Shown: piece by piece, positions 9,137 to 19,251 of the stretch
Numbering within the stretch: the stretch's first letter is position 1
Layout of the letters: each line of letters starts with the position of its first letter
Source of the DNA: Proteus vulgaris
Lineage (GTDB): Bacteria > Pseudomonadota > Gammaproteobacteria > Enterobacterales > Enterobacteriaceae
Direction: 5' to 3'
DNA length: 64,000 nt
NCBI RefSeq assembly: GCF_023100685.1
Contig: NZ_CP090064.1
Span: 1,798,001 to 1,862,000, forward strand
Translations under genes and position numbers: made by a program
The notes under the pieces: model-generated
The model's input: the letters and a program-made list of their open reading frames with translations, nothing else
What the model was told of the DNA's origin: nothing
Database searches by the model: none

Positions 9137-11197
9137 ATGAACAAACTTTTAAATGTGGCTTTTGCAATCGGATTAACATTAACAGGTACTTCTGTTGTGA
9201 TGGCTGAGAAACCAGCCACTCCAGCAGTGGCAACTATTGATCAGTTACCCGAATTAAAGCAAGAGCCACAACACTCTACTGTGAGCGAGCGAGTTACCTC
9301 TCGTTTTGAACGCTCTCATTATCGTCAGTTTTCGCTAGATGCGAGCTTTTCTGAAAAGATATTTAATCGCTATCTTAATTTATTAGACTATAGTCACAAT
9401 GTATTGCTTGCGTCTGATATCGCCCAATTTGATAAAGAAAAAACTAAAGTGGGTGAATACCTGAAAAAAGGTGAGCTTCAACCCCTTTATGATCTCTTCA
9501 ATTTAGCGCAAAAAAGACGTTTTGAACGTTTTCAATATGCGTTAGATCGTATCAATAAGCCAATGGATTTAACTGGTCAGGATAAGTTTGAGTTAGATAG
9601 AACGAAAGCACCATGGCCTCAAACTCAAGCTGAATTAGATAAGCTTTGGGATGAAAAAGTTAAATACGATTGGTTAACACTGAAATTATCTGAAAAAACA
9701 GACAGTGAAATTAAAGAAACGTTGACCAAGCGCTATAAAGCCGCTTTGCGTCGTCAAACACAAAGCCAAAGTGAAGACGTTTTTCAAATTATTATGTCGG
9801 CATTTGCCCGCGAAATTGATCCACATACCAGTTATTTATCACCAAGAAATACAGAAGCATTCGATTCTGAAATGAGTCTTTCATTAGAAGGCATCGGTGC
9901 TGTATTACAAATGGATGATGACTATCCTATGATCAACTCGATGGTGACCGGTGGACCGGCTGCAAAAAGCAAAGAGTTGAAAGTTGGTGATAAAATTATT
10001 GCTGTAGGCCAACAAAATAAACCGATGGTAGACGTTGTCGGTTGGCGACTTGATGATATTGTTGCCTTGATTAAAGGTCCAAAAGGTAGTCAAGTTAAGT
10101 TAGAAGTTATCTCTGATGAGAAAGGCGCTAAACCAAGAACAATCACGATAGTGAGAGAACAGATCCGTTTAGAAGACCGAGCTGTTAAATTGACAGAAAA
10201 AGTCATCAATGGTGATAAAGTCGCTATTTTAGATATTCCAAGTTTCTATGTTGGTCTAACTAATGATGTTAAAACTCAATTGCAAAAAGTAGCAAAAGAT
10301 AATGTTTCGTCATTAGTTATTGATTTACGTGGTAACGGTGGTGGTGCTTTAACTGAAGCCATTTCACTGTCAGGATTATTTATTCCAAGTGGTCCTGTGG
10401 TGCAAGTTAGAGACAATAATGGTCGTGTACGACAAGATTTTGATAGAGACGATGTTGTTTATTACAAAGGCCCATTAGTTGTTATTGTGAACCGTTTTAG
10501 TGCTTCAGCTTCTGAAATTTTTGCGGCAGCCATGCAAGATTATGGACGTGCTTTGATTGTTGGTGAACAGACCTTTGGTAAAGGAACAGTTCAACAATAT
10601 CGTCCTTTAACACGAGTTTACGATCAAATGCTTAGCCCTGATTGGCCAGGTTTAGGTTCAGTACAATACACTATCCAAAAATTCTATCGAATTAATGGTG
10701 GTAGTACTCAGCTTAAAGGGGTAACACCTGATTTATTATTACCAAGTTTTGATAGTGCTGAAATGGGCGAGAGCTTTGAAGATAACGCATTACCTTGGGA
10801 TAGTATTTCTCCTGCTAGTTATCAGTTATCTGAATACTCAGATAAATTGAAAACAGCATTAGCACCATTAACGGAGCAGCATACTAAACGTATTGCAAGT
10901 GACAGAGAATTCTCATACATTTTTGATGATATTCAACGCTACAATGATGCTAAAGCAAAAGGTGAAGATAAATTTGTTATCCTGAATTTTGCTGAAAGAG
11001 AGAAAGAAAACAAAGAGCTAGAAACCATTAAATTAAATCGTATTAATGAGCGTTTTAAATTAGAAGGTAAGCCTTTGTTAAAATCACTTGATGATTTACC
11101 TAAGGATTATGAAGGGCCAGATCCTTATTTAGATGAGACCGCAAAAATTGCAGTTGATCTTTCAAAGGTACTTAAGCCGAAAAAACTATTAAATTAA
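9137..11197 (+). CDS. prc: Tail-specific protease Prc (Tsp)
   Basis: 686 residues: signal peptide (to about residue 23), an N-terminal helical domain, a PDZ domain (about 240-330), the S41 protease domain and a C-terminal DUF3340 tail. The Ser-Lys dyad is Ser457 in NRFSASASEIF and Lys482 in EQTFGKGTVQQ; Asp468 is the third conserved residue. Spacing (11 and 25 residues) equals that of E. coli Ser430/Asp441/Lys455. It is a periplasmic protease that trims lipoproteins and murein hydrolases. Shine-Dalgarno GGAGG lies in the short gap after proQ. Confidence 0.95.
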   Translation: MNKLLNVAFAIGLTLTGTSVVMAEKPATPAVATIDQLPELKQEPQHSTVSERVTSRFERSHYRQFSLDASFSEKIFNRYLNLLDYSHNVLLASDIAQFDKEKTKVGEYLKKGELQPLYDLFNLAQKRRFERFQYALDRINKPMDLTGQDKFELDRTKAPWPQTQAELDKLWDEKVKYDWLTLKLSEKTDSEIKETLTKRYKAALRRQTQSQSEDVFQIIMSAFAREIDPHTSYLSPRNTEAFDSEMSLSLEGIGAVLQMDDDYPMINSMVTGGPAAKSKELKVGDKIIAVGQQNKPMVDVVGWRLDDIVALIKGPKGSQVKLEVISDEKGAKPRTITIVREQIRLEDRAVKLTEKVINGDKVAILDIPSFYVGLTNDVKTQLQKVAKDNVSSLVIDLRGNGGGALTEAISLSGLFIPSGPVVQVRDNNGRVRQDFDRDDVVYYKGPLVVIVNRFSASASEIFAAAMQDYGRALIVGEQTFGKGTVQQYRPLTRVYDQMLSPDWPGLGSVQYTIQKFYRINGGSTQLKGVTPDLLLPSFDSAEMGESFEDNALPWDSISPASYQLSEYSDKLKTALAPLTEQHTKRIASDREFSYIFDDIQRYNDAKAKGEDKFVILNFAEREKENKELETIKLNRINERFKLEGKPLLKSLDDLPKDYEGPDPYLDETAKIAVDLSKVLKPKKLLN

Positions 11198-11231
11198 GTT
11201 ATCAATTATAAAAACTGATACTTAAAGTTAC

Positions 11232-11266
11232 CCCAGTAGTTGGATAGCCAATTACTGGGTTTTTTT
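11232..11266 (+). terminator. Terminator of the proQ-prc unit
   Basis: 12-position stem (11232-11243 with 11248-11259, one G.T pair), four-base loop, then seven T. Confidence 0.88.
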
Positions 11267-12132
11267 ATATTTAAGTACATTAAGATATAAAAAAGGTTTT
11301 GCTAACCAATGTTTATCAAGCAAGTTACTAGGCGTATTTTAAATACATTGGCTATATTTTGGAGCTTAGAGCTTTTATCTTCTTGTTTATTTATTCTATA
11401 AAGTTACCCGTAATATAAATAATTATTAATATATGGATATTTAATTTAACTTTGTTTCGCTTAATTTTTAATCTGAAATATATTTCTAATAAGTTTGTGA
11501 TGTAAAAAAGATATTAAATTAGCTTTTAGATAAAAATTTCTTCAAATGATGATATGTAATTGGTTTTTTATCTAGTAAGTAAAATAAAAAGGTAAATAAA
11601 TTATTTATTGTGATTATTCTCACGTTTTATGGTTTACTTATTGCAATAAATGTAACATGTTGTGACAATGATCGCTTAAATTGACATAAAATTACTATAG
11701 CATACAGATCATAGAAATTTAGTGTCACTTTGAGACATTGATGCAACAGCTAAAAACTTATCTAAATAATGGGTTGTTTTTATTCTATGAGTTCAAAATG
11801 TATTATCAGAGTCACATGTAAAAACTGAAATATCATATTTTCAGGAGTAGTCTTTCTACGTAAGGAATAATAACTAAAAGGCAAATAATCTATAATTTGC
11901 TTAAAGGATTTTTATTGCTAAAAAATGAATAAATACAAATGTGGTGTGCAGTGAGATAGCCATATTGGATTTTTCATGCCTAAAAATAACTTTAGTATTT
12001 GAAATGTATGTAACCAGAAATTTAATCAAGGGTTGTTTTTTTAGCTAAATATAAGAATGGTGTTTTGTTGAACTTGTTGAATATAAGCCAATATAAATCA
12101 ACTCAAATATTTGTTAACCAGGTTGACTTAAA
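11267..12132 (+). other. Long AT-rich leader of the OprD-type porin gene
   Basis: 866 bases with no ORF worth calling. It contains two CRP-like sequences (11609-11624 and 11661-11676) and a TTGACA at 11681-11686 that could be a -35, with CATACA/TACAGA about 16 bases on as a weak -10. If that promoter is used, the porin mRNA would carry a leader of about 420 bases, long enough for regulation by small RNAs or structure. Confidence 0.4.
11609..11624. promoter_or_regulatory. Probable CRP-cAMP binding site
   Basis: TGTGA, six bases, TCACG: nine of ten positions of the CRP core consensus TGTGA-N6-TCACA. A poorer copy (TGTGA-N6-TCGCT) lies at 11661-11676. Both are upstream of the porin gene, fitting catabolite control of a nutrient porin. 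Confidence 0.5.
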
Positions 12133-13485
12133 ATGAAAGTAAAAAGAATAGTATTGTTTATGTTGTCCCCTTGTTTTTTAGCTGTTAGCGCCGCCAATGC
12201 TGGAAATTGGGAAGATTCTATTAAAGAGAGCGCATTTGTTTCCGACTCTGAACTTGAGCTTTCTACAATTAATATGTGGAAATACCTAAAGACAGAAAAC
12301 CGTTTCGATAAAAATGAACAACGTTATAGAAAACAAGTTGCTAATGCTTGGGGTCAAAACTTTCAAGCAGATTTCAGATCTGGTTATTTAGGTGGCATCC
12401 TCGGATTTGATGTCTCTTATTATGGTGGTATCAAATTAGGTGCAAGTAAAGACTTCGCCTCCCGTGCAATTTTATATAATGATGATGGCGATGCAAAAGG
12501 CTATAACAAAATTGGTCAACGCTTCGCAAAAGTTAAATTTGATTTAGATCCTGTTTTAATTAACGGTAAAGCAGGTTGGTTTACGCTGAAAAATACGGGT
12601 ATTTTTACTAACTCACAGCGCTTATCATTAAACAGCTATAATGGCTATGCTACCAACACAGCAATGGGTGATTGGAGCTTAGATTTACTGTTTCTTGACG
12701 GTAAAATAATGCGTCGTGATAGCCCAAATATCGACAGAATGTATTTCAGTGATGGTAATGGTAACAGACACAACATCGATCATGTATTAACTGGTGGAAT
12801 TAACTATAACTCCAAACCGTTAAAAGTATTTTATTTCTATGGCCAGGCGGATGATGTATTCCGTCAACAAGGCTTAGAAGCAAAATATAAATTAACCTCA
12901 GACGTGACTATTGGTGGTGTTGTTTATTATCACGATTATGGTAGTGATGGTAAACGTACAGTAAGTGATGCCAATAAAGGTAAGCGTAACTTTGATAATG
13001 ATGCATGGCACTTTGCAGGTACGATGGAATGGCGAATTCCTGAGTCACCATGGACATTGCGTACTGGTGTGACTTATACCGATGCTGAGAAAGCAAATGG
13101 TGTTGGTCAATTTGCACGTAATCCAATTGGTAATACTCGTGGACGCTTTAACTCACCAGCTTACGCTGATATTGACTATGTACGTGATGGTGAGGTTATG
13201 GGTGCGTTGGAAGCCGAGTACAGAATTAGTAAAGAGCTGTCAGTTGGTGCACGTACTAACTATAGTGAGTTCAGTTATTCAGGTGAAAGATTAAAACAAG
13301 GACAGTTTGGTTTATTTAGCTATTGGAAACCAACAAAAAATCTTTCTGTTTCTTTAAGTGGTGGTATCGGTTGGCACCACCAGCAAGAAAACGATTACAC
13401 CACACCAAAACTGTATGATGGTCATTCACAACGAGCACATTCATTATCAGGCTCTATGACAACCACATATCGTTTTAAAATGTAA
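12133..13485 (+). CDS. OprD-family outer-membrane porin
   Basis: 450 residues. Signal peptide ending in ANA about residue 23, then FVSDSELELSTINMWKY, the N-terminal pattern of OprD-type 18-strand porins, and repeated amphipathic aromatic strands to the end. Substrate cannot be read from sequence; family members pass amino acids, peptides or chito-sugars. The last residues are TYRFKM rather than ending in the Phe common for outer-membrane barrels. The gene is an insertion between prc and htpX, which are neighbours in E. coli. The ATG at 12133 follows a weak site (CAGG). Confidence 0.85.
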   Translation: MKVKRIVLFMLSPCFLAVSAANAGNWEDSIKESAFVSDSELELSTINMWKYLKTENRFDKNEQRYRKQVANAWGQNFQADFRSGYLGGILGFDVSYYGGIKLGASKDFASRAILYNDDGDAKGYNKIGQRFAKVKFDLDPVLINGKAGWFTLKNTGIFTNSQRLSLNSYNGYATNTAMGDWSLDLLFLDGKIMRRDSPNIDRMYFSDGNGNRHNIDHVLTGGINYNSKPLKVFYFYGQADDVFRQQGLEAKYKLTSDVTIGGVVYYHDYGSDGKRTVSDANKGKRNFDNDAWHFAGTMEWRIPESPWTLRTGVTYTDAEKANGVGQFARNPIGNTRGRFNSPAYADIDYVRDGEVMGALEAEYRISKELSVGARTNYSEFSYSGERLKQGQFGLFSYWKPTKNLSVSLSGGIGWHHQQENDYTTPKLYDGHSQRAHSLSGSMTTTYRFKM

Positions 13486-13521
13486 TTAGTTTATAGCTTA
13501 ATCACGCTATTGCTTGTCTTA

Positions 13522-13556
13522 TGTGCACGATTTGTATTACTTACAAGTCGTGCACA
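13522..13556. repeat. Strong inverted repeat after the porin gene
   Basis: 15-position stem (13522-13536 with 13542-13556, one T.G pair) and a five-base loop, 37 bases after the porin stop. Neither strand has a T-run after it, so it is not a standard terminator; it may protect the mRNA 3' end or be a protein site. Confidence 0.7.
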
Positions 13557-13901
13557 AAGAGCATAGCTACAGTGAGCTCGTCGATAATAGTGTTCTGTTT
13601 ATATGCTAATCTCTTCCACTTTTTTGTTGATAGATTAAACGTTATAAAGCCTTCTCTGGAGCTTATCTCTTTAGCTAAATAATACAAAAAGTTGTCCCGC
13701 CCATTTTTGAACACTCATCTCTTTCCAGTTTTAAATAATGCCCAATAAGTGGGTAATTAAATCCTATTTATTTATCAAAATGTAAAGTTATACTGTTTTT
13801 AGTATTAAATACGTTAAAAGACTTGATAAAATTCAAAAAAGCCTTATTTATAAGGTAGTTTTTGCAATGTGATAATTAGATAAAATAGGAACAGTATCAA
13901 T

Positions 13902-14780
13902 ATGATGAGAATTGCGTTATTCCTTTTAACAAACTTAGCTGTAATGTTTGTTTTTGGGATCATCTTATCTTTAACAGGTATACAAGGTCGCAGTGTTCAA
14001 GGTTTGATGATCATGGCGGGTTTGTTTGGTTTTGGTGGTGCATTTATTTCACTGTTAATGTCAAAATGGATGGCATTACGTTCAGTGGGTGGTCAAGTTA
14101 TCGAAAACCCAACTTCAGAAGTAGAGCGTTGGTTATTAGATACGGTAAGACGCCAATCTGAACAAGTCGGTATTAAAATGCCACAAGTGGCTATTTATGA
14201 TGCACCTGATATCAATGCGTTTGCGACAGGCGCTCGTCGTGATGCTTCGCTGGTGGCTGTAAGTACAGGGTTATTAGCCAGTATGAGTCGTGATGAGGCA
14301 GAAGCGGTTATTGCTCACGAAATCAGCCACGTTGCTAATGGTGATATGATAACTATGACCTTGCTTCAGGGGGTTGTGAATACCTTCGTTATCTTTATTT
14401 CGCGTATCATTGCACAATTCGTTGCTAACTTTATTTCGAGTGATGAAGAGAGTGAAAATAGCAATGGTAACCCATGGGTTTATATGGGTGTTTCAATGGT
14501 ACTGGAAATTGTGTTTGGTATTCTGGCGAGTATTATTACCATGTGGTTCTCTCGTTATCGTGAGTTCCATGCAGATGCAGGATCGGCAAAACTGGTTGGC
14601 CGTGAGAAGATGATTGCAGCATTACAACGTTTAAAAACGAGCTATGAGCCACAAGAAGAGAGCAGTATGATGGCTTTCTGTATTAATGGCCGTAATAAGT
14701 CATTCAGTGAATTATTTTTATCTCACCCACCATTAGATAAGCGTATTGAAGCACTGCGCAATGGTGAGTATCTAAAATAA
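13902..14780 (+). CDS. htpX: Membrane zinc protease HtpX
   Basis: 292 residues, near-identical plan to E. coli HtpX (293). Two N-terminal transmembrane helices (about 4-24 and 33-52), the HExxH zinc motif in [13 protein letters not shown] near residue 139, two more helices, and the third zinc ligand Glu in [14 protein letters not shown]. It degrades misfolded inner-membrane proteins and is part of the Cpx envelope stress response in E. coli. The 345 bases upstream show no clear CpxR box beyond a lone GTAAA. A terminator follows at 14816. Confidence 0.95.
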   Translation: MMRIALFLLTNLAVMFVFGIILSLTGIQGRSVQGLMIMAGLFGFGGAFISLLMSKWMALRSVGGQVIENPTSEVERWLLDTVRRQSEQVGIKMPQVAIYDAPDINAFATGARRDASLVAVSTGLLASMSRDEAEAVIAHEISHVANGDMITMTLLQGVVNTFVIFISRIIAQFVANFISSDEESENSNGNPWVYMGVSMVLEIVFGILASIITMWFSRYREFHADAGSAKLVGREKMIAALQRLKTSYEPQEESSMMAFCINGRNKSFSELFLSHPPLDKRIEALRNGEYLK

Positions 14781-14815
14781 AAATATTATAGGCGATAAAT
14801 TAACGCCAATATTTA

Positions 14816-14848
14816 AACGCTCAATATGAACAGTATTGGGCGTTTTTT
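14816..14848 (+). terminator. Terminator of htpX
   Basis: 11-position stem (14816-14826 with 14834-14844, one wobble), seven-base loop, T-run to 14848. Confidence 0.85.
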
Positions 14849-14865
14849 ATGGAACATATTGATAT

Positions 14866-15729
14866 TTAATCTAAATATTCCCCAAAATAAGCCACAGTTT
14901 TTTCCTCATCAATCTTGAGCTTACCTTTCCATCCCGCCCATGGCATCTCCATATCAGAACGTCCTTTAGTGTTATTAAGCTGATCCTCTGCAATGGTAAT
15001 ATCACCGAAATTGGCCCAGCTATTTAAAGATAATGAAATAAAGGCATTGGGAATAACACCTACTAAAGCAAGTGAGTGCAAAATACCCCGCTTGGTGTAT
15101 TTATCACCAGAAATTAATTTAGCTTCATTTAACCTTTTTTCAAACTTACCCGGAGTTTCATCTTCAGGGGCGTTACGTAATAAATGAAGTAATTGCTTAA
15201 AGGTCTGTTTGTCTGCCTGCGTTGGACTTACGGGAGGGACTGTTAGTAAGTGCTTTAAATTCAGATAAGCATAAGAGGGGTTGCCAGTATAAGAATTACC
15301 GTAATAGAGACAATATTGAAAATAACTATCATTAATATGTTTTTGTTGGTTTCTATCACTACAAATCCAACAACAGGCATATTGAGGCTTTTCGTCATAA
15401 TTATGTAGTGGTAAATTTTGTAATTTATGAAAAGCACCTAAAACAGAACGTCCTCTAAGATAGCTACCACCCACACCAGCCACAAATGCATCTAAACAAC
15501 GTTTTTGAGTGAGTAACGGATTGTTTTTTAAGCTATGTAATTGATTCATAACATCAGAGTGATCCGCAAATTTTTCAATAATATTAGGTTGCCAATTGGT
15601 CGCTAATAATATGTTTTTTTCCTTTTCTGAAAGAACATCAAGATGATAAAGAGAAACTTGGCGTTCAGGATCATACTGGCTGTTTTCATACTTATAGAGT
15701 TTTCGCAAAACTCGCATAATTTTTTGCAC
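14866..15729 (-). CDS. Hypothetical protein, 287 residues
   Basis: I do not recognise a family. Start is GTG at 15729 with AAGG seven bases upstream; the next in-frame ATG is four codons in. No signal peptide or membrane segment. Notable are a CCWIC cluster near residue 125 (a possible metal site with nearby His) and a C-terminal half rich in ordinary cytosolic sequence ending WKGKLKIDEEKTVAYFGEYLD. It lies alone between convergent htpX and the co-directional tcyP, upstream of nothing obvious. The opposite-strand ORF inside it is a shadow. Confidence 0.7.
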   Translation of the reverse strand: MQKIMRVLRKLYKYENSQYDPERQVSLYHLDVLSEKEKNILLATNWQPNIIEKFADHSDVMNQLHSLKNNPLLTQKRCLDAFVAGVGGSYLRGRSVLGAFHKLQNLPLHNYDEKPQYACCWICSDRNQQKHINDSYFQYCLYYGNSYTGNPSYAYLNLKHLLTVPPVSPTQADKQTFKQLLHLLRNAPEDETPGKFEKRLNEAKLISGDKYTKRGILHSLALVGVIPNAFISLSLNSWANFGDITIAEDQLNNTKGRSDMEMPWAGWKGKLKIDEEKTVAYFGEYLD

Positions 15730-15822
15730 GATTTTACCTTGTTATATTTATAGATTTTTCTATTGATATTGGTGAATGATATAGATGGAAGATATGTAAC
15801 TTAATATAGATACAAATAGATA

Positions 15823-15853
15823 CAAAAAAAAGCCAGTTCAAATGAACTGGCTT
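15823..15853 (-). terminator. Terminator of tcyP
   Basis: Ten to eleven base-pair perfect stem (15830-15840 with 15843-15853). On the minus strand eight T follow (15830 down to 15823). Confidence 0.88.
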
Positions 15854-15875
15854 GATCAATAGAGGTAGATAAAGT

Positions 15876-17267
15876 TTATTTTACTGTAAGTTCTGTTTCT
15901 TCATCTTGATTGAAGACTGCTTTATCCGTTTGTCCCATAATTTGGCTGGTGATTGTACCTGCTGTCATTGAGCCACTGACGTTTAATGCGGTACGTCCCA
16001 TATCAATTAATGGCTCTACAGAGATTAATAGGGCAACTAATGTTACAGGTAAACCCATTGCAGGCAGAACGATAAGAGCTGCAAATGTGGCACCACCACC
16101 AACGCCCGCAACACCTGCAGAGCTGACGGTTACGATAGCAACTAAAGTGGCAATCCACATTGGATCTAATGGGTTAATACCTACGGTTGGTGCAACCATA
16201 ACAGCGAGCATTGCAGGGTAGATACCTGCGCAACCATTTTGGCCAATCGTTGTACCAAAAGATGATGAGAAGCTCGCGATAGATTCTGGCACACCTACAC
16301 GTTTGATTTGTGTTTCAATATTTAACGGGATACTTGCTGCACTTGAACGGCTAGTAAATGCAAATGCTAATAATGGGCCCGCTTTTTTGAAGAATTTAAC
16401 TGGGTTTAAGCCTGTAAAACTAACGAGTAATCCATGAACCACAAACATTAAGCCAATAGCAACATAAGAGGCAACAACAAAGCTTCCTAATTGAATGATG
16501 TCGTGCATATTTGAGCTGGCTACAACTTTAGTCATCAGCGCCATAACACCATAAGGAGTTAACATCATAACAATACGAACTAGCTTCATGATCCATGATT
16601 GTAAGCAATCAATCGCAACTAAGACTTTTTCGCCACGAGGCTGGTCTTCTTTGAGTAATTTCAGCGCAGCCATACCTAAGAAAGTAGCAAAGATAACAAC
16701 GCTAATAATCGATGTTGAGCTTGCACCTGTTAAGTCAGCAAATGGGTTTTTAGGAATAAACGACAAAATAAGCTGAGGCATGGTTAAGTCAGAAACTTTA
16801 CCCATATAATTTTGTTCAAGTGCAATTAAGCGTTGTGCTTCTTGTTCGCCTTGTACTAAGCCTTCTGCGGTTAAACCAAATAAATTGGCGATCACAATAC
16901 CAATTAATGCAGAAATGGCAGTGGTAAATAATAAAGTACCAATAGTTAACCCACTGATTTTTCCTAGTGAAGATGCTTGATGCAAACGAGCAACAGCACT
17001 AAGAATAGAGGCAAATACTAATGGCATAATGATCATTTGTAATAGCTGAACATAACCATTACCCACGATATTAAACCAAAGAATAGATTCTTTAATAATA
17101 GGATCGTGTGAGTCATAGAATGCGTGTAGCGCTAATCCAAAAGCAACACCAAAAACTAAACCAACAAGAACTTTCTTTGAAAGGCTCCACTGACGTTGAC
17201 TTAATTTAGCCAAGACGAGTAATAACACAACAAAGACGAGTACGTTAATGATTAACGGAAAATTCAT
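15876..17267 (-). CDS. tcyP: L-cystine symporter TcyP (YdjN)
   Basis: 463 residues, collinear with E. coli TcyP. Dicarboxylate/amino acid:cation symporter family (DAACS) with about eight transmembrane helices and two re-entrant hairpins. The serine-rich hairpin [15 protein letters not shown] (about 305-319), [11 protein letters not shown] and [23 protein letters not shown] are the transport motifs. It imports cystine across the inner membrane; the E. coli gene is CysB-controlled. Starts MNFPLI with an AGAG-type site; ends at a strong terminator. Confidence 0.95.
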   Translation of the reverse strand: MNFPLIINVLVFVVLLLVLAKLSQRQWSLSKKVLVGLVFGVAFGLALHAFYDSHDPIIKESILWFNIVGNGYVQLLQMIIMPLVFASILSAVARLHQASSLGKISGLTIGTLLFTTAISALIGIVIANLFGLTAEGLVQGEQEAQRLIALEQNYMGKVSDLTMPQLILSFIPKNPFADLTGASSTSIISVVIFATFLGMAALKLLKEDQPRGEKVLVAIDCLQSWIMKLVRIVMMLTPYGVMALMTKVVASSNMHDIIQLGSFVVASYVAIGLMFVVHGLLVSFTGLNPVKFFKKAGPLLAFAFTSRSSAASIPLNIETQIKRVGVPESIASFSSSFGTTIGQNGCAGIYPAMLAVMVAPTVGINPLDPMWIATLVAIVTVSSAGVAGVGGGATFAALIVLPAMGLPVTLVALLISVEPLIDMGRTALNVSGSMTAGTITSQIMGQTDKAVFNQDEETELTVK

Positions 17268-17509
17268 CTTAACTCTCCAACGAGATCTTTATTTATATAA
17301 TTTCGACGATTGTATGCGATATGAGTTCTTAGATAGTAAGAAAGGATATAACAGCATCAACTCGTTATAGGGTAACAGGATTGTTAATAACTTTTTATAA
17401 TTAATTATTCTTTTATATAATCGTTTAGTTATAAAGACAAGAAAATAGGCATAAAAAGATGTAAGAATTTATAAATAAATAGAGAAACGTAGGGTTTTGT
17501 CAGGGGGTG

Positions 17510-18076
17510 TTAAAAATTAGTGCGCTTGTCGTGGTACATCTGTAACCAGTTATTGACTTGCGAAGGCAATGTAACAGTAAGGTGTGGTGGCAAAAAAAGT
17601 GCGCCTACAAGAATAAGGACGGAGATAAAACGTTCACCTTTTTTATTATTTTTTTTACCTAAAATAGGTAGCGCAAAGCGCATTTTTAGAGGCCATAGGA
17701 AAGGAACACCTGCTGGGGTTAACATGTCGGCAATGAGATGGCTAAGATAACCAAGTAAAAGAGCATGAAAGATATCGGCTGAAATTTCCCAGCGTGGTGA
17801 AACTTGGGTTTCCCATAAAATCGCTAAACCACAAAATGCGAGTAGGCTATGAGTGAAACCTCGGTGGCCGCAAAGTTTTGATAAGGGAAGAGAAATAACA
17901 CGGAACAATCGCCCAAGGATAGAGCCTGGATGATCTAAGTCTGGTAAAAGTGAGCCTAATAAGACAGCAGGGATCATGTGAAACCAATCACCATGAGCAA
18001 GAGCTGGCGTTATTTCAAGTTTCTGTGCTAACACAAGTGTTGCAACAGAAAAAAGTAAATGTCCTTCTGCGGTCAT
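17510..18076 (-). CDS. ydjM: YdjM family membrane-bound metal-dependent hydrolase
   Basis: 188 residues, beginning MTAEGHLLFS as in E. coli YdjM. Family hallmarks: DLDHPGS (about 46-52), HRGFTHSLLA (about 71-80) and GYLSHLIADMLTPAGVPFLWPL. These histidines and aspartates probably bind metal; three or four hydrophobic segments place it in the inner membrane. Its regulator in E. coli is LexA; I did not find a LexA box here. It is 242 bases upstream of tcyP in the same direction. Confidence 0.9.
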   Translation of the reverse strand: MTAEGHLLFSVATLVLAQKLEITPALAHGDWFHMIPAVLLGSLLPDLDHPGSILGRLFRVISLPLSKLCGHRGFTHSLLAFCGLAILWETQVSPRWEISADIFHALLLGYLSHLIADMLTPAGVPFLWPLKMRFALPILGKKNNKKGERFISVLILVGALFLPPHLTVTLPSQVNNWLQMYHDKRTNF

Positions 18077-18337
18077 TCCAAGTCTGTTTGTTTGCTGTTC
18101 ATTTATACAGTGATAAAGTATAAAAGGTTTTGATGATAACTAACAGACAAAAAAGATAAAAATTGCCTTAAATATTAAGTAATAACAGAAATATTTTATT
18201 TGATTGATTTAAAAACGATCGAATTTAGGATAAAAACCTAAAAGGTGGAATGGGAGCTGGTGGCATTAAGGCATATGAGTAAGAAAACGCCAAGAGTAAA
18301 AAAGTAGTATTGAAGAATAAAGTGTTAGAAGCAGAAT

Positions 18338-18372
18338 AAAAGGGATATCGAATAAAGCAAAATATCCCTTTT
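18338..18372 (-). terminator. Terminator of hxpB
   Basis: 11-bp stem, 18338-18348 with 18362-18372, with a 13-base loop and TTTTATT on the minus side. The rest of 18077-18383 holds no gene that I can see. Confidence 0.65.
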
Positions 18373-18383
18373 ATTGATGGAAA

Positions 18384-19052
18384 CTAACCTAATAAATGTA
18401 GTTGTGTTAACTCATTAAGAGAGGCAATTTTCACATCAGCTAAACCCCATTGCTTATCATTAAATTGTGTTGCTGCTGGTACAACGATAGAGCGCATTCT
18501 TGCACCTTTACAGGCAATCATACCATTACGAGAATCTTCTAATGAAACACAGTGGATTGGGTCAAGATTGAGTGCTTTGGCTGCATTTAGATAAACTTCT
18601 GGATGTGGCTTACTGTGAGGTAATTCATCAGCAGACACGACAGCTGAGAAATAATGGCGAATATTAAACAACTCAAGCACACGCTCAAGCATAAAATCAG
18701 GAGAGGCTGATGCTAACGCAATTTTCAATCCTGATGATTTACAAAGTTCTAAAGCATGTTCGACACCGGGTAATAGTGGCTTGGTTTCTTCAACCAGTTT
18801 GACAACACGAGAAACCATTTTTTGTTTTGCTTCTTGTTTTGAAACGCCTTGCCATGGTGAGGCTTTATACCATAAATCAATGACTTCGTTTATTCTTAAC
18901 CCAACCATATCGGGCATTGCCGATGAAAGGGATAAATCGACGCCTAATTCAGCAAAGACCTCATGTTCTGCTTGCTGCCAAAATGGTTCAGAGTCGATTA
19001 ATAAACCATCCATATCAAAAATAGCAGCTTCAATAGGGAATTTAAAAGACAT
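18384..19052 (-). CDS. hxpB: Hexitol phosphatase HxpB (YniC), HAD family
   Basis: 222 residues from the ATG at 19052, chosen because GGAGAGTAAC immediately precedes it; an ATG four codons earlier lies on that site itself. HAD motif I is DMDGLLID (about 14-21), motif II SAS near 114, the Lys in SKPHPEVY, and SLEDSRNGMIACKGA carries the metal-binding acids. It dephosphorylates sugar-6-phosphates such as 2-deoxyglucose-6-phosphate in the cytosol. It is divergent from yniB. Confidence 0.93.
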   Translation of the reverse strand: MSFKFPIEAAIFDMDGLLIDSEPFWQQAEHEVFAELGVDLSLSSAMPDMVGLRINEVIDLWYKASPWQGVSKQEAKQKMVSRVVKLVEETKPLLPGVEHALELCKSSGLKIALASASPDFMLERVLELFNIRHYFSAVVSADELPHSKPHPEVYLNAAKALNLDPIHCVSLEDSRNGMIACKGARMRSIVVPAATQFNDKQWGLADVKIASLNELTQLHLLG

Positions 19053-19251
19053 GTTACTCTCCATAAATAAGGTCTATGTTGTCGAATGGCGATTGTAGCA
19101 AGAGTTACAAAGAAAATCTTTTTAATCAGTTTCTTATTTATTTAGTAAAATAAATAGAGAGAATGGCTACTATTAATATATTGTCGTATTAGCCGTTAAT
19201 TAGACTACGATAAACAGATAAATATTGACGAATTCTACTAGTGAGGATGTG

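Noticed and set aside
12908..13126. His/Tyr-rich minus-strand ORF inside the porin gene
   Set aside because: Composition is the mirror of porin codons; shadow.
13741..13901. CpxR box before htpX
   Set aside because: A single GTAAA at 13782 without the second half-site at five bases.
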